This document shows positions 43,128-52,020 of a stretch of DNA of 64,000 nt, in pieces. Within the stretch, counting starts at the first letter, position 1, and each line of letters opens with the position of its first letter. Position numbers and translations under genes: made by a program. This stretch comes from Dysosmobacter welbionis (GTDB lineage: Bacteria > Bacillota > Clostridia > Oscillospirales > Oscillospiraceae): contig NZ_CP034413.3 in assembly GCF_005121165.3 (NCBI RefSeq), positions 1,178,001-1,242,000 of the forward strand, given 5' to 3'. The notes below the pieces were generated by a model, which was not told the origin of the DNA, did not search any database, and saw only the letters and a list, made by a program, of their open reading frames with translations.

Positions 43128-44959
43128 CAGACGTTCTCGTTTTTCGGGTGAAAATGTTCCCACACCGCCTGGGCGGCGGCCCGGGGCACCACGGCGGCAA
43201 GGGTCTCCACATCCGCCTCCCGGATGGCCTTGATGGTGCCGAAGTGTTTCCGCAGCTCCGCCCGCCGCTTCTCGCCCACACCGGGGATACCGTCCAGGGC
43301 GGAGCGGGTGGCGCTTTTGCTGTGGCTCTCGTGGTGGTAGGTGATGGCAAAGCGGTGGGTCTCCTCCTGGATCTGGCCGATGAGGGAGAACACCGCCTGC
43401 TGGGTGACGATGCCGATCTCCCGGCCCTCCGGCGTCACCAGGGCCCGGGTTCGGTGGCGGTCATCCTTCACCATGCCGAAGATGGGCACATCCACACCGA
43501 ATTCCCAGGCCACCGTCTGCGCTGCCCGGGCGTGGGTCTCGCCGCCGTCGATCAGAAACACGTCCGGCAGGGGCAGAAACTTCTCGTCCCCATCCGCTGC
43601 CCGCTGGAGCCGTCGGCGCAGCACCTCCTGCACGGAGGCGTAGTCATCCGGATGTCCCTCCAAAGACTGGATGCGGAAACGGCGGTAGGCGGACTTCAGC
43701 GGCCGGGTGCCGCTGTATACCACCATGGAGGCCACGATGTCGCTCTTTCCCGTGTTGGAGATGTCGAAGGACTCCATCCGCTTCGGAGGCTCCGGCAGAT
43801 TCAGCATCTTCCCCAGCAGCTCCAGGGTGTAGGCAGTCCGCTCCTCCACGGTGGTGGCTCGCTCTGTCTCCTCCTGGGCGTTCCGCTGGGCCATGGCCCG
43901 CAGCTCCGCCTTCTCTCCCCGCTGGGGCACGTGGACCCATACCTTGTGGCCCGCCCGCTTCGTCAGGACCTCCGACAGCTCTTCGCAGTCCTCCGTCTCC
44001 ATGGGCAGCAGGATCTCGTGGGGCAGGATGGCCCGGGGAAGGTAGTACTGGGCCGTCAGGGCGGAGAGCATCTCGGCCTCCGACTCCTCGTTGGGGGCGG
44101 AGAACAGCTCCGTCTCCCGGCCGGCCAGATTTCCCTCCTCCATGTGGAGAATGGCGTAACAGCTCTTGCCGGATCCCCGGTACAGTCCCCAGATGTCCGT
44201 ATCGGCACAGAGGCCCGCGATCACCGTCTGCTTTTTGCTGAGGGCACCGATGGCGTTAATCCGGTCCCGGAGCAGCGCCGCCTGCTCGAAGTGGAGGGCC
44301 TCCGCCTCCGCCTCCATCTCGGCGGTCATGTCCCGGAGCAGCTGCTTGCTCCTCCCCTCCAGCAGCTGCACCGCCTGCTCGATCCGGCGGTTATACGCTT
44401 CTGCTGTCATCTCCGGCCGGCAGAATCCGTCGCACCGGCCCATGTGGAAGTTCAGACAGGGGCGCTCTGCCCCGATATCCCGTGGGAATTTCCGGCTGCA
44501 GGTAGGCAACCGCAGGGCCACACACACCGCGTCCAGGGCCTGGCGGGTCTCGAACCGACCGCCGAAGGGCCCAAAGTACCGGGCGGAGTCATTGGCCATC
44601 TTGTTCACCAGGGAGAAGCGGGGGTATGCCTCTTTGGACAGGCGGACGAAGGGGTACCCCTTGTCGTCCTTCAGCAGGATGTTGTAGCGGGGCATGTGCC
44701 GCTTGATAAGGGAGTTCTCCAGCACCAGGGCCTCGAACTCGCTGGTGACGAAGATGGTGTCGAAGCGGTCCACCTGAGACACCATGTTCCGCGTCTTGGC
44801 GGTGTGGGAGGCGCTGTCCTGGAAATACTGGCTCACCCGGTTTTTCAGCTTCTTGGCCTTGCCCACGTAGATGACCCTGCCTGTTTTATCCATCATCAAA
44901 TAGACGCCCGGCACCAGTGGCAGGTCGTTGGCCTTCTCCCGCAGCTCTTCCTTTGTCAC
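43127..44959 (-). CDS. uvrC: Excinuclease ABC subunit C
   Basis: 610 aa. A GIY-YIG nuclease domain (GVYLMMDKTGRVIYVGKAKKL compressed around residues 18-40) makes the 3' incision, a UVR domain lies near residue 200, the RNase H-like C-terminal nuclease contains DGGETHARAAQ, and two helix-hairpin-helix motifs end the protein (IPGVGEKRRAELRKHFGT). It acts with UvrAB in nucleotide excision repair. The GTG at 44959 is selected because GAGGAGG lies 8 nt upstream; the frame is open to 44989. Confidence 0.97.
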   Translation of the reverse strand: MTKEELREKANDLPLVPGVYLMMDKTGRVIYVGKAKKLKNRVSQYFQDSASHTAKTRNMVSQVDRFDTIFVTSEFEALVLENSLIKRHMPRYNILLKDDKGYPFVRLSKEAYPRFSLVNKMANDSARYFGPFGGRFETRQALDAVCVALRLPTCSRKFPRDIGAERPCLNFHMGRCDGFCRPEMTAEAYNRRIEQAVQLLEGRSKQLLRDMTAEMEAEAEALHFEQAALLRDRINAIGALSKKQTVIAGLCADTDIWGLYRGSGKSCYAILHMEEGNLAGRETELFSAPNEESEAEMLSALTAQYYLPRAILPHEILLPMETEDCEELSEVLTKRAGHKVWVHVPQRGEKAELRAMAQRNAQEETERATTVEERTAYTLELLGKMLNLPEPPKRMESFDISNTGKSDIVASMVVYSGTRPLKSAYRRFRIQSLEGHPDDYASVQEVLRRRLQRAADGDEKFLPLPDVFLIDGGETHARAAQTVAWEFGVDVPIFGMVKDDRHRTRALVTPEGREIGIVTQQAVFSLIGQIQEETHRFAITYHHESHSKSATRSALDGIPGVGEKRRAELRKHFGTIKAIREADVETLAAVVPRAAAQAVWEHFHPKNENV

Positions 44960-44985
44960 GCCCGCCGCCTCCTCGCATAAAAGAT

Positions 44986-45014
44986 ACACGGCCTTGCGCG
45001 CCGCAGGGCCGTGT
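44986..45014 (-). terminator. Terminator hairpin of ptsH
   Basis: ACACGGCC / GGCCGTGT with an inner TGCG/CGCA extension, followed on the minus strand by TATCTTTTAT. It lies between ptsH and uvrC and would reduce read-through into uvrC. Confidence 0.75.
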
Positions 45015-45036
45015 CGTACTTCCTGTATCGAATGTG

Positions 45037-45300
45037 TTATTCGCCGAAGTTGTCCTTGACCAGTTCCACCAACGCCTCGACAGCCTCTTTCTCATCGGCG
45101 CCGTCGGCGATCAACGTAATGGTGGTGCCCTTCACGATGCCCAGGGACAGAACGCCCAGCAGGCTCTTGGCATTGACGCGGCGATCCTCCTTTTCAACCC
45201 AGATGCCGCTCTTGAACTCATTTGCTTTCTGGATAAAGAACGTGGCCGGTCTTGCGTGCAGACCTACCTCATTATTTACGGTGATCTCCTGTGTATACAT
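45037..45300 (-). CDS. ptsH: Phosphocarrier protein HPr
   Basis: 87 aa. It has the active-site segment GLHARPATFF (phosphorylated His) and the regulatory-site region NAKSLLGVLSLGI with the HPr-kinase Ser, so it can serve both PTS sugar transport and catabolite control. No ptsI is adjacent. AAGGAG precedes the ATG. Confidence 0.95.
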   Translation of the reverse strand: MYTQEITVNNEVGLHARPATFFIQKANEFKSGIWVEKEDRRVNAKSLLGVLSLGIVKGTTITLIADGADEKEAVEALVELVKDNFGE

Positions 45301-45382
45301 GATCCAGCTCTCCTTTTCTATACCAAGTCAACCAAGTCTGTTCCAACAGCTCCACATGATAACCGATGATTTTTCTGATAAC

Positions 45383-45411
45383 ATCATACCCGGTTTTACA
45401 CAGACAGTCAA
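45383..45411 (-). promoter_or_regulatory. Sigma-A promoter of ptsH
   Basis: TTGACT (45406-45411) and TATGAT (45383-45388) on the minus strand are 17 bp apart. The stretch 45412-45545 upstream is AT-rich without other signals. Confidence 0.85.
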
Positions 45412-45547
45412 CGGCGTTTTTCACAAACATTTTAAAATTTCCAGGAAACCGTACACAGTCTTTTCGTCTTTTAGCCTATCTTTCACAATTTTCCGGCAGT
45501 TACCCCCTCTTTTTTATCTATTTCTACAAGGGCGGCTGGAGACGCAG

Positions 45548-45578
45548 ACAGGGGACCTCCCAAAAGGAGGTCCCCTGT
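45548..45578 (-). terminator. Terminator of the perR-rubrerythrin operon
   Basis: A perfect 13-bp stem (45548-45560 / 45566-45578) lies 11 nt past the rubrerythrin stop. The T-tract on the minus strand is weak. Confidence 0.75.
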
Positions 45579-45589
45579 GGACAGTGGGA

Positions 45590-46123
45590 TCAATAGTTCT
45601 CGGCCTTCACCTGGAAGTAGGCCTGGGGGTGCTTGCACACCGGGCACACCGCCGGCGCGCTCTCGGCGATCTCCACATGGCCGCAGTTGCGGCAGAACCA
45701 CATGACCTTCTCGCCCTTCTTGAAGACCTCGCCCTTCTTCAGGTTGTCCAGCAGCTTTAAGTACCTCTCCTCGTGGGTCTTCTCGATCTTGGCCACGCCC
45801 TCGAACTGGGCGGCCAGCGCCAGGAAGCCCTCCTCCTCGGCGGTCTTCGCCATCTCGGCGTACATCTTGGTCCATTCCTCGTTCTCGCCTGCAGCGGCAG
45901 CCACCAGGTTCTCCTCAGTGCTGCCGATGCCGTCCAGGGCCTTGAACCACAGCTTGGCGTGCTCCTTCTCATTCAGAGCGGTTTCCTGGAAGATGGCCGC
46001 GATCTGCTCGTAGCCCTCTTTCTTGGCCTTGCTGGCAAAATAGTCGTACTTGTTCCGGGCCTGGGACTCCCCGGCGAACGCGATCCACAGATTGGCTTCC
46101 GTCTTGCTGCCCTTCAGTTCCAT
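45590..46123 (-). CDS. rbr: Rubrerythrin
   Basis: 177 aa. The N-terminal ferritin-like di-iron domain has Glu-rich helices ([38 protein letters not shown]), and the C-terminal rubredoxin domain has two CxxC sites (FCRNCGHVE and CPVCKHP). It reduces hydrogen peroxide in anaerobes. The start at 46123 is set by AAAGGAG 8 nt upstream, which overlaps the perR stop codon. Confidence 0.96.
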   Translation of the reverse strand: MELKGSKTEANLWIAFAGESQARNKYDYFASKAKKEGYEQIAAIFQETALNEKEHAKLWFKALDGIGSTEENLVAAAAGENEEWTKMYAEMAKTAEEEGFLALAAQFEGVAKIEKTHEERYLKLLDNLKKGEVFKKGEKVMWFCRNCGHVEIAESAPAVCPVCKHPQAYFQVKAENY

Positions 46124-46137
46124 GTGTCTGACTCCTT

Positions 46138-46566
46138 TCAAATTTTACAATTGTCTCTTTTTTCCTCTGGTCTATACTCATGCCGGCCGTCCTGTCCCGC
46201 ACAGCGCGGGCAGTGTCCGGTGAATATCAGGGTGTGGCCCGTGACCACGCAGCCCCGGGCCGCAGCCAGACGGTCCAGCCTCTCGTCATAGGGCACAGTC
46301 TCCAGATCCAGCACAGCCCCGCAGGCGCGGCAGCGGAAATGGGTATGGGGCCGAGTCACCGCGTCAAAGCGGGTCACAGGGCCGTCCAGCTCTGTCAACC
46401 GCCCCTCCCGGGCCATCTGCTGGAGATTGCGGTACACGGTCCCCAGGCTCAGCCGGGGCATCTCCGGCTTCAGCTGCTGATAGACCATCTCCGCCGTGGG
46501 ATGGGCGCGGCTCTCCAGCACAGTCTGGTAGATCCGCTCCCGCTGCTGGGAAAAACGCTGCGGCAT
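46138..46566 (-). CDS. perR: PerR-type peroxide-sensing Fur-family repressor
   Basis: 142 aa. A winged helix ([20 protein letters not shown]) is followed by the metal-sensing domain with [17 protein letters not shown]; the Asp in VLDL is the PerR-type ligand where Fur has Glu. Structural zinc sites are CRAC and CPRC. It is co-transcribed with rubrerythrin, a typical PerR target. AAGGAAG precedes the ATG. Confidence 0.9.
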   Translation of the reverse strand: MPQRFSQQRERIYQTVLESRAHPTAEMVYQQLKPEMPRLSLGTVYRNLQQMAREGRLTELDGPVTRFDAVTRPHTHFRCRACGAVLDLETVPYDERLDRLAAARGCVVTGHTLIFTGHCPRCAGQDGRHEYRPEEKRDNCKI

Positions 46567-46581
46567 AGGCTTTCTTCCTTA

Positions 46582-46632
46582 AATAGTAATAATTACTATT
46601 ATTTATATATCATATCCTGCTGGAAAATGCAA
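46582..46632 (-). promoter_or_regulatory. Promoter of perR-rbr with a Per-box-like operator
   Basis: TTGCAT (46627-46632) and TATATA (46604-46609) on the minus strand are 17 bp apart. Directly downstream is a perfect 19-bp palindrome (46582-46600, AATAGTAAT-A-ATTACTATT) that keeps 5 of 7 positions per half of the Per box. Autoregulation is likely. Confidence 0.75.
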
Positions 46633-46766
46633 GCACTTTTTCAAAATTCGGACAACATTCGACTGTCCGGCGCTGGCGGAAACTTCCGCTGCTAAATCCA
46701 GACGCCACGGAGACAATAACACCTGGGTATCGCGAAACAAACGCCCGCGCAAAGGGAGGTCAACCC

Positions 46767-47180
46767 ATGAAAAGACAGTTTACGCTCTTGCTGGCCTCTG
46801 TCCTGGTGGTGTTTGCCCTGACCGCCTGCGGCGGCAACGACAAAGACACCAACCAAGATAACAACGGCCAAAACACGGTCGGAGAGGATATCCAGAACGC
46901 TGGCGAAGACATCATGGATGCCGGCGAGGACATCCTGGACCCCGACAACAACAATAGCAACAAGGACAACGGGACCGGCGATCACAAGAACGACCAGAAC
47001 ACCACCGACAGAGGTGACAGTGCCCTCACCGGCGGCGACACCACCGTGGAGGATGCCGTCACCAAGCAGAACAGCCGTCCCGGCGTATCCTACGGACAAA
47101 TGCTGCGCAATGCCCGGGTCCACGATTCCGACGGGCTTCTGACGGACCACGAAAATGCCGCCAGCGGCCGCACAGCATAA
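46767..47180 (+). CDS. Asn/Asp-rich lipoprotein of unknown function
   Basis: 137 aa: signal peptide and lipobox LTAC (Cys21), then a very hydrophilic, probably disordered chain rich in Asp and Asn. A short repeat of the type GEDI-x(1-2)-AGEDI occurs near residues 39-57. The C-terminal SRPGVSYGQMLRNARVHDSD may be the only folded or binding part. GGGAGG precedes the ATG. No promoter was clearly seen in the gap upstream. Confidence 0.75.
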   Translation: MKRQFTLLLASVLVVFALTACGGNDKDTNQDNNGQNTVGEDIQNAGEDIMDAGEDILDPDNNNSNKDNGTGDHKNDQNTTDRGDSALTGGDTTVEDAVTKQNSRPGVSYGQMLRNARVHDSDGLLTDHENAASGRTA

Positions 47181-47237
47181 AAACGGACAGAGAAGCGTTT
47201 TGCCTGCTTGAACAGGAAGACGGCGCGCAGAAAACAC

Positions 47238-47273
47238 ACAGGGCCGCGGCAACAGCTGCGGCCCTGTCTTTTT
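47238..47273 (+). terminator. Intrinsic terminator after the Asn/Asp-rich lipoprotein gene
   Basis: ACAGGGCCGC (47238-47247) pairs with GCGGCCCTGT (47258-47267) and is followed by CTTTTT. Confidence 0.85.
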
Positions 47274-47295
47274 CCGAAAGGGCTTGGGAAGGTCC

Positions 47296-47323
47296 TTGCC
47301 TTTTCCAGGGAACATGGTACAAT
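47296..47323 (+). promoter_or_regulatory. Promoter of the DUF4230 gene
   Basis: TTGCCT (47296-47301) and TACAAT (47318-47323) are 16 bp apart. Confidence 0.65.
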
Positions 47324-47359
47324 AAGGCAAAGCATACATTTTGTGGAAAAGGAGCCGCT

Positions 47360-47977
47360 ATGAGCACTGTGAAAGAACCCCTCCACCCCCTGAGGACAGC
47401 CCGGTACCTGTGGCTGGGCATCCTTCTCTGCGCCCTGGTGGGCGGCGCCTGCTTTCTGGGCGGGCGGTGGTCCGCCGGCCGGTCTGAGACAGCGAAAATA
47501 GACACGGTCGTCCTGCAGAATCAGCTGTCGGAGATCCGGGAGCTGGCCACGGTCACCTACGCCTACACCAACATGGCCCAGTTCGAGAGCAGCAACGACT
47601 TCTACGGGGTGAAAATCCCCTTCACCACCAAGTCCTTCATCCTTACCTACGACGGCACCGTCAAGGCCGGGGTGGACCTGGACGGGGCGGAGGTGTCCGT
47701 CAGCGGCACCACGGTCACCATCACACTGCCGGAGGCGGAGATCCTCTCCCACGAGATCGATGAGGACAGCATGGAGGTGTTCGACGAGAAGACCTCCATC
47801 TTCAATCCCTTCACAGTGGAGGATTTCACCTCCTTCCAGTCGGATCAGAAGGCAGCCATGGAGGAAAAGGCCCTGTCCCGCGGGCTTCTGGCGGAGGCTC
47901 GCGCCAAAGCCGTCTCCAGCGTAGAGCAGCTGTTTGCCGCCGCACTGCCGGACACATACACCGTCACGGTCCAATAA
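47360..47977 (+). CDS. DUF4230-family membrane-anchored protein
   Basis: 205 aa: one N-terminal membrane helix (about residues 17-36, [19 protein letters not shown]), then an extracytoplasmic DUF4230 domain ([48 protein letters not shown]). The family is widespread and uncharacterised. AAAGGAG precedes the ATG. It converges on the HAD phosphatase gene and shares a terminator with it. Confidence 0.85.
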   Translation: MSTVKEPLHPLRTARYLWLGILLCALVGGACFLGGRWSAGRSETAKIDTVVLQNQLSEIRELATVTYAYTNMAQFESSNDFYGVKIPFTTKSFILTYDGTVKAGVDLDGAEVSVSGTTVTITLPEAEILSHEIDEDSMEVFDEKTSIFNPFTVEDFTSFQSDQKAAMEEKALSRGLLAEARAKAVSSVEQLFAAALPDTYTVTVQ

Positions 47978-47982
47978 AAAAC

Positions 47983-48008
47983 AGAGGCGGAGCCGCGGCT
48001 CCGCCTCT
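47983..48008. terminator. Bidirectional terminator between DUF4230 and HAD phosphatase genes
   Basis: A perfect 12-bp stem (47983-47994 / 47997-48008) with T-rich flanks on the minus strand (complement of A-run 47976-47981). It lies directly past the in-other-frame stop at 48011-48013 and marks the true end of the phosphatase gene. Confidence 0.9.
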
Positions 48009-48010
48009 TC

Positions 48011-48660
48011 TCATGCCAGGATATAGTCCCCAGGGCCTCCGGCGTGTCCGCCAGATGGTCCGCCCCGGCGTCCTCCAGCTCCTGCCGGCTCCGAAATCCC
48101 CAGGTGACGCCGCAGGCCGTCAGGCCGCCGTTGTGGGCCGTTTGCATATCCACGCCGCTGTCTCCCACAAACAACGTCTCCTCCGGGCGCACTGCCAGGT
48201 CGGCCAGCAGAGCGTGGATGCCCGCCGGGTCCGGCTTCACCGGCACTCCCTTGACTTGGCCCCGCACCAGATGGAAGACACCGGGAAAGTAGTGTTCCAC
48301 GATCTCCCGGCAAAAGCCGTCCGCCTTGTTGGAGTAAACCGCCAGGGTCACTCCCCGTCTCCCCAGCCGCTCCAGCAGTGCCGGGATGCCGTCATAGGGC
48401 CGTGTCTCGTCCATGTTGTGGGCGCCGTAATAGGCGGAAAACTGGGCGAGAGTATTGGCCAGCAGCAGGGGACTGCGGCTCTTCTCCGGAGAAAACCGCC
48501 GCACCAGATTGGGGATTCCATGGCCCACCATGGTCTTGAACTCCTCTGCGGAGTACTCCGGCCAGCCGTTCCGGCGGCAGACCCAGTTTCCGGCATTGGT
48601 CAGGTCCTGAATCGTGTCCAGCAGGGTGCCGTCCAGGTCAAAGATCACTGTATGATACAT
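48011..48660 (-). CDS. gph: HAD-superfamily phosphatase, phosphoglycolate phosphatase-like (3' frameshift)
   Basis: HAD motifs are complete: [10 protein letters not shown] (nucleophile Asp), YSNK, KPDP and GDSGVDM. Phosphoglycolate phosphatase is the closest guess; substrate specificity is not certain. As written the frame runs past the terminator to 47845 and overlaps the convergent DUF4230 gene with meaningless sequence. One extra base in the C4 run at 48028-48031 restores a normal end (EALGDYILA, stop at 48011-48013), giving 216 aa. AAAGGAG precedes the ATG. Confidence 0.85.
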
Positions 48661-48696
48661 GGCCCGTCTCCTTTGTTCTTCGGTAAGATTGTTTTT

Positions 48697-48725
48697 ATTT
48701 TATCAATTTCTCCGCACCGCTACAA
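48697..48725 (-). promoter_or_regulatory. Promoter of the HAD phosphatase gene
   Basis: TTGTAG (48720-48725) and TAAAAT (48697-48702) on the minus strand are 17 bp apart. Confidence 0.65.
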
Positions 48726-48740
48726 CTGGCATTCAAACCG

Positions 48741-48769
48741 AAAGGCGCGGTTTTCACCGCGCCTTTTTT
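48741..48769. terminator. Terminator at the end of the histidine operon
   Basis: AAAGGCGCGG (48741-48750) pairs with CCGCGCCTTT (48757-48766). The plus strand has T6 after it and the minus strand only TTT, yet its position 20 nt past hisK points to the his operon. Confidence 0.75.
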
Positions 48770-48788
48770 ATGAAAGTTTCCCGTCATT

Positions 48789-49622
48789 TCACAGGGGGCA
48801 GGGCTTCCAACCCCTCCCGGTCAGCAGAACACATTCCCGGAAACCCGCCGCTCTTGCCAGCTCCGCCGCCTGGCCGTAGCCGTACACGACCGTTTCCGGG
48901 CTGTGGGCGTCGGCGGTGAGGATGATCTGTCCTCCCATGCCCCGCCACTCCCGCAGAAGGAACACCGCCGGATAGGGCGTGTCCCGGTATCCCCGGGAGA
49001 TGGCGCCGGTGTTGACCTCCAGCAGCGTGGCATCCGGGTCCGTGTGGTGCAGGGCCTCCAGCGCCGCCGTGCGGCAGCGGGGATCGTCCTCGTCAAACAG
49101 GGCATTTCCCCGATTCAGCTTGGTCACCAGGTCAATGTGGCCCAGAATGGCGGGTCTTCGGTCCGCCATGGCGGCTACATCCCGGTAGTAGCCCTCTGTC
49201 AGGGCCAGCATATCGCCGCCGAACATCTGGTCCCGGCAGGCGATCAGCCGCTCCCGGTCCCAGTCTATGCCATGGTACTTCCCGGTCTTCGGGTCATAGA
49301 GGTTGTGGACGGAGCCGATCCAGTAGTCCGCCCAGTCCGGAACCGGCTGTGCGGACCGGCTGTCCTGCTCGATACCCAGCAGGACCTCCATCTGTCCGGC
49401 GTATTCCTCCCGGAGGCGTAGCACCTGCTCCCGGTATTCCGCCGGATCGGTTGGCAGGACGTTGCCCGCGTCGTGGGGGATCTCCGTGTGGCTGTGGCCG
49501 GAGGCGCCGAAGAAGCGGACCCCTGCCGCATACGCGGCCGCAGCCATCTCCGCCAGGGTTCCCTTCCCGTCGCAGAGAACGGAGTGGGTGTGGACGGAGC
49601 AGCATTCCGGTGTCAGATTCAT
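48789..49622 (-). CDS. hisK: Histidinol-phosphatase, PHP family
   Basis: 277 aa PHP-type metallophosphoesterase: [11 protein letters not shown] and [10 protein letters not shown] at the N-terminus, EVNTGA, and TADAHSPE near the C-terminus supply the metal ligands. It removes phosphate from histidinol phosphate. Assignment rests on the family and on being the last gene of the his operon, with its ATG overlapping the hisIE stop. Confidence 0.9.
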   Translation of the reverse strand: MNLTPECCSVHTHSVLCDGKGTLAEMAAAAYAAGVRFFGASGHSHTEIPHDAGNVLPTDPAEYREQVLRLREEYAGQMEVLLGIEQDSRSAQPVPDWADYWIGSVHNLYDPKTGKYHGIDWDRERLIACRDQMFGGDMLALTEGYYRDVAAMADRRPAILGHIDLVTKLNRGNALFDEDDPRCRTAALEALHHTDPDATLLEVNTGAISRGYRDTPYPAVFLLREWRGMGGQIILTADAHSPETVVYGYGQAAELARAAGFRECVLLTGRGWKPCPL

Positions 49623-50254
49623 TGCATCCGCTCCTGCTTCACCTTGTGGTCGATGACATGGCGCTTCTCCAACTCCGCCATCACGTCCTCCAGGGTGATG
49701 CCCATCTGGACCATCAGCACCATCACATGGTAGGTCAGGTCGGCGATCTCATAGATGGTCTCCTCCCTGTCCTCCTTGCGGCCGCCGATGATGACCTCGG
49801 TGCACTCCTCACCCACCTTCTTCAGGATCTTGTCCAGGCCCTTTTCAAAAAGATAAGTGGTGTAGCTGCCCTCCTTGGGATCGGTCTTCCGCCCTTGGAT
49901 CAAGCGGTACAGGCCCTCATAGCTGAAAGCCTTCAACTCCTCGGAGAGGTAGACCGGCCGGAAGAAGCAGCTCTCCGCCCCGGTGTGGCAGGCGGGGCCG
50001 TCCTTCACCACCTCCACCACCAGGGCGTCCTTGTCACAGTCCGCGGTGATGGACACCACATGCTGGACGTTGCCGGAGGTCTCCCCCTTGCGCCAGAGCT
50101 GCTGGCGGCTGCGGGAGAAGAAGCAGGTCCGGCCCTCGTCAATGGTGATGGCCAGGCTCTCTGCGTTCATGTAGGCCAGGGTCAGGACCTCCTTGGTGTA
50201 GTGGTCCTGGACGATGGCGGGGATCAGGCCGTTTGCGTCAAATTTCAAATCCAT
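49619..50254 (-). CDS. hisIE: Bifunctional phosphoribosyl-AMP cyclohydrolase / phosphoribosyl-ATP pyrophosphohydrolase
   Basis: 211 aa. The N-terminal HisI part has the zinc/metal segments [25 protein letters not shown] and GPACHTG; the C-terminal HisE part is MazG-like ([24 protein letters not shown]). It performs steps 2 and 3 of histidine synthesis. RBS AAAGGAG. A gap of about 77 nt separates it from hisF. Confidence 0.96.
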   Translation of the reverse strand: MDLKFDANGLIPAIVQDHYTKEVLTLAYMNAESLAITIDEGRTCFFSRSRQQLWRKGETSGNVQHVVSITADCDKDALVVEVVKDGPACHTGAESCFFRPVYLSEELKAFSYEGLYRLIQGRKTDPKEGSYTTYLFEKGLDKILKKVGEECTEVIIGGRKEDREETIYEIADLTYHVMVLMVQMGITLEDVMAELEKRHVIDHKVKQERMQ

Positions 50255-50331
50255 GGTGCTGTCTCCTTTTCTTGGGTATGCCGCCCGTGGGCGGCTGGGA
50301 CTCCGCTTCCCGTCCGGGACCGGGCGTTCTG

Positions 50332-51087
50332 TCAGATCCGCATCTCCACGCCTTGCGCCCGCAGATAGTGCTTCAGCTCCTTGATATCCACCTGCCGGGT
50401 GTGGAAGATGGACGCCGCCAGCCCCGCATCGATGCCGGGGTGGGTGAAGAGCTGGGCAAAGTCCTCCATTTTCCCGGCGCCGCCGCTGGCGATGATGGGC
50501 ACGCTCACCCGTGATGCCAGGGCGTCCAGCATCTCCAGGTCAAAGCCCTGCTTGACGCCGTCGGTGTCGATGGAGTTCAACACGATCTCCCCGGCGCCGT
50601 CGGCCACGCCCCGGGCGGCCCACTCCATAGCGTCGATGCCGGTGTCCTCCCGGCCGCCCTTGGCGAAGAGGCGGAACTGCCCGTCCACCCGCTTCACGTC
50701 CATACTGAGCACCACGCACTGGTCGCCGTACTTCTTGGCTGCCGCGCCGATGATGGTGGGGTCCGCGATGGCGCCGGAGTTGACGCTCACCTTGTCGGCG
50801 CCGCATTTCAAGACCCGGTCAAAGTCCTCCAGCGTCCGGATGCCGCCCCCTACCGTCAGGGGAATGAAAATCTCGCCCGCAACCCGCCGCAGGATGTCCG
50901 TAAACAGGTTCCGGCCCTCCGCAGAGGCGGTGATGTCATAGAATACCAGCTCGTCCGCCCCGGATTCGTTGTAGAACCGGGCCATCTCCACCGGGTCTGC
51001 CATATCCCGCAGACCCTCAAAGTTGGTCCCCTTCACCACCCGGCCGTCCTTCACGTCCAGGCAGGGGATGATCCGCCTGGCTAACAT
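50332..51087 (-). CDS. hisF: Imidazole glycerol phosphate synthase cyclase subunit
   Basis: 251 aa (beta/alpha)8 barrel. [14 protein letters not shown] has the catalytic Asp; [10 protein letters not shown] and [14 protein letters not shown] are conserved phosphate and active-site regions. It works as a dimer with HisH. It overlaps the hisA end by 7 bp with GGGAGG upstream of the ATG. Confidence 0.98.
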   Translation of the reverse strand: MLARRIIPCLDVKDGRVVKGTNFEGLRDMADPVEMARFYNESGADELVFYDITASAEGRNLFTDILRRVAGEIFIPLTVGGGIRTLEDFDRVLKCGADKVSVNSGAIADPTIIGAAAKKYGDQCVVLSMDVKRVDGQFRLFAKGGREDTGIDAMEWAARGVADGAGEIVLNSIDTDGVKQGFDLEMLDALASRVSVPIIASGGAGKMEDFAQLFTHPGIDAGLAASIFHTRQVDIKELKHYLRAQGVEMRI

Positions 51088-51800
51088 GCGCCCACCTCCC
51101 GGATGACCGTTTTTAAATCCAGACGGCCCGTGTACAGGGCCTTGCCCAGAATGGCGGCTTTGGCCCCGATCTTCCGGAGCTCCCGCAGCTCCTCCAGACT
51201 GCTGACGCCGCCGGAGGCGGTGATGTCCAGGCCCTCAATTTTTGCCAGCTCCCGGTAGAGCGCCAGATTGGTGCCCTGTTCCGCCCCATCCCGGCTGATG
51301 TCCGTATAGATGACGGTCTGGACGCCCGCGTCCCGGAGGCGGCGGCAAAAGTCCACGCCCTTTTCCGCAGACAGCTCCTTCCAGCCGCTGACGGCCACGT
51401 AGCCGTCCCGGGCGTCCACCCCCACGGCGATCCGGTCGCCGTATGTTTGGGCCATCCGCTCCGTGAAGTCGAAATCCTTCACCGCGATGGTGCCCAGGAT
51501 GCACCGGCCCACACCCAGATCCAGGTACCGGCGGATGCGGTCCTCGTCCCGGATTCCGCCGCCCACCTCGATGTAGAGGCCACCCTGTCCGGCAATGGCG
51601 GCGATGGTGTCAAAGTTGGCCAGGGTGCCGTCCTTGGCGCCGTCCAGGTCCACCACATGGAGGTATCCGGCACCGGCAGCGATGAAGTCCCGGGCCACGG
51701 CGCAGGGGTCCTGGGCGTAGACCGTCTCTTTGTCATAGTCTCCCTGATACAGGCGGACCACCTGTCCGCCCCGCAGGTCAATGGCGGGAAAAATCTGCAT
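51081..51800 (-). CDS. hisA: ProFAR isomerase
   Basis: 239 aa (beta/alpha)8 barrel: FPAIDLRGGQVVRLYQGD (catalytic Asp), EVGGGIRDED, and YTDISRDGAEQG (second Asp). It catalyses the fourth step of histidine synthesis. The ATG at 51800 is chosen because AGAGGAG is 9 nt upstream; the frame extends to 51908 over the preceding small gene. Confidence 0.97.
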   Translation of the reverse strand: MQIFPAIDLRGGQVVRLYQGDYDKETVYAQDPCAVARDFIAAGAGYLHVVDLDGAKDGTLANFDTIAAIAGQGGLYIEVGGGIRDEDRIRRYLDLGVGRCILGTIAVKDFDFTERMAQTYGDRIAVGVDARDGYVAVSGWKELSAEKGVDFCRRLRDAGVQTVIYTDISRDGAEQGTNLALYRELAKIEGLDITASGGVSSLEELRELRKIGAKAAILGKALYTGRLDLKTVIREVGAC

Positions 51801-51817
51801 AGACCACGTCTCCTCTG

Positions 51818-52000
51818 TCAATCTTTGTTCTTGTTGTCCAGAAGCACCAGCACCAGACCGATGATCCCACAGAGCAGACCCACCGGGGCCCAATAGGCCC
51901 GCATCCAACTAAGAATCGTGAGCGCAGGGGGCTCAAATCCGACCAATACCAGCAGAATGCCGAACAGGATCCAGGCAAAACCCAGCCAGATCCGCCTCAT
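51818..52000 (-). CDS. Small two-helix membrane protein in the his operon
   Basis: 60 aa: MRRIWLGFAWILFGILLVLV forms helix 1, a short loop with PPALT follows, then helix 2 (YWAPVGLLCGIIGLVLVLLD) and a charged NKNKD end. GGGAGGAG lies 5 nt before the ATG, a strong site. It sits between hisH and hisA in the same direction, and no his function is known for such a protein. It looks real because of the RBS and the clean topology. Confidence 0.65.
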   Translation of the reverse strand: MRRIWLGFAWILFGILLVLVGFEPPALTILSWMRAYWAPVGLLCGIIGLVLVLLDNKNKD

Positions 52001-52020
52001 GCCGTCTCCTCCCAATCTAA

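Noticed and set aside
47845-48010. C-terminal extension of the HAD phosphatase over the DUF4230 gene
   Set aside because: The extension passes through a terminator hairpin and is antisense to a conserved domain; a one-base repair gives the normal end at 48011.
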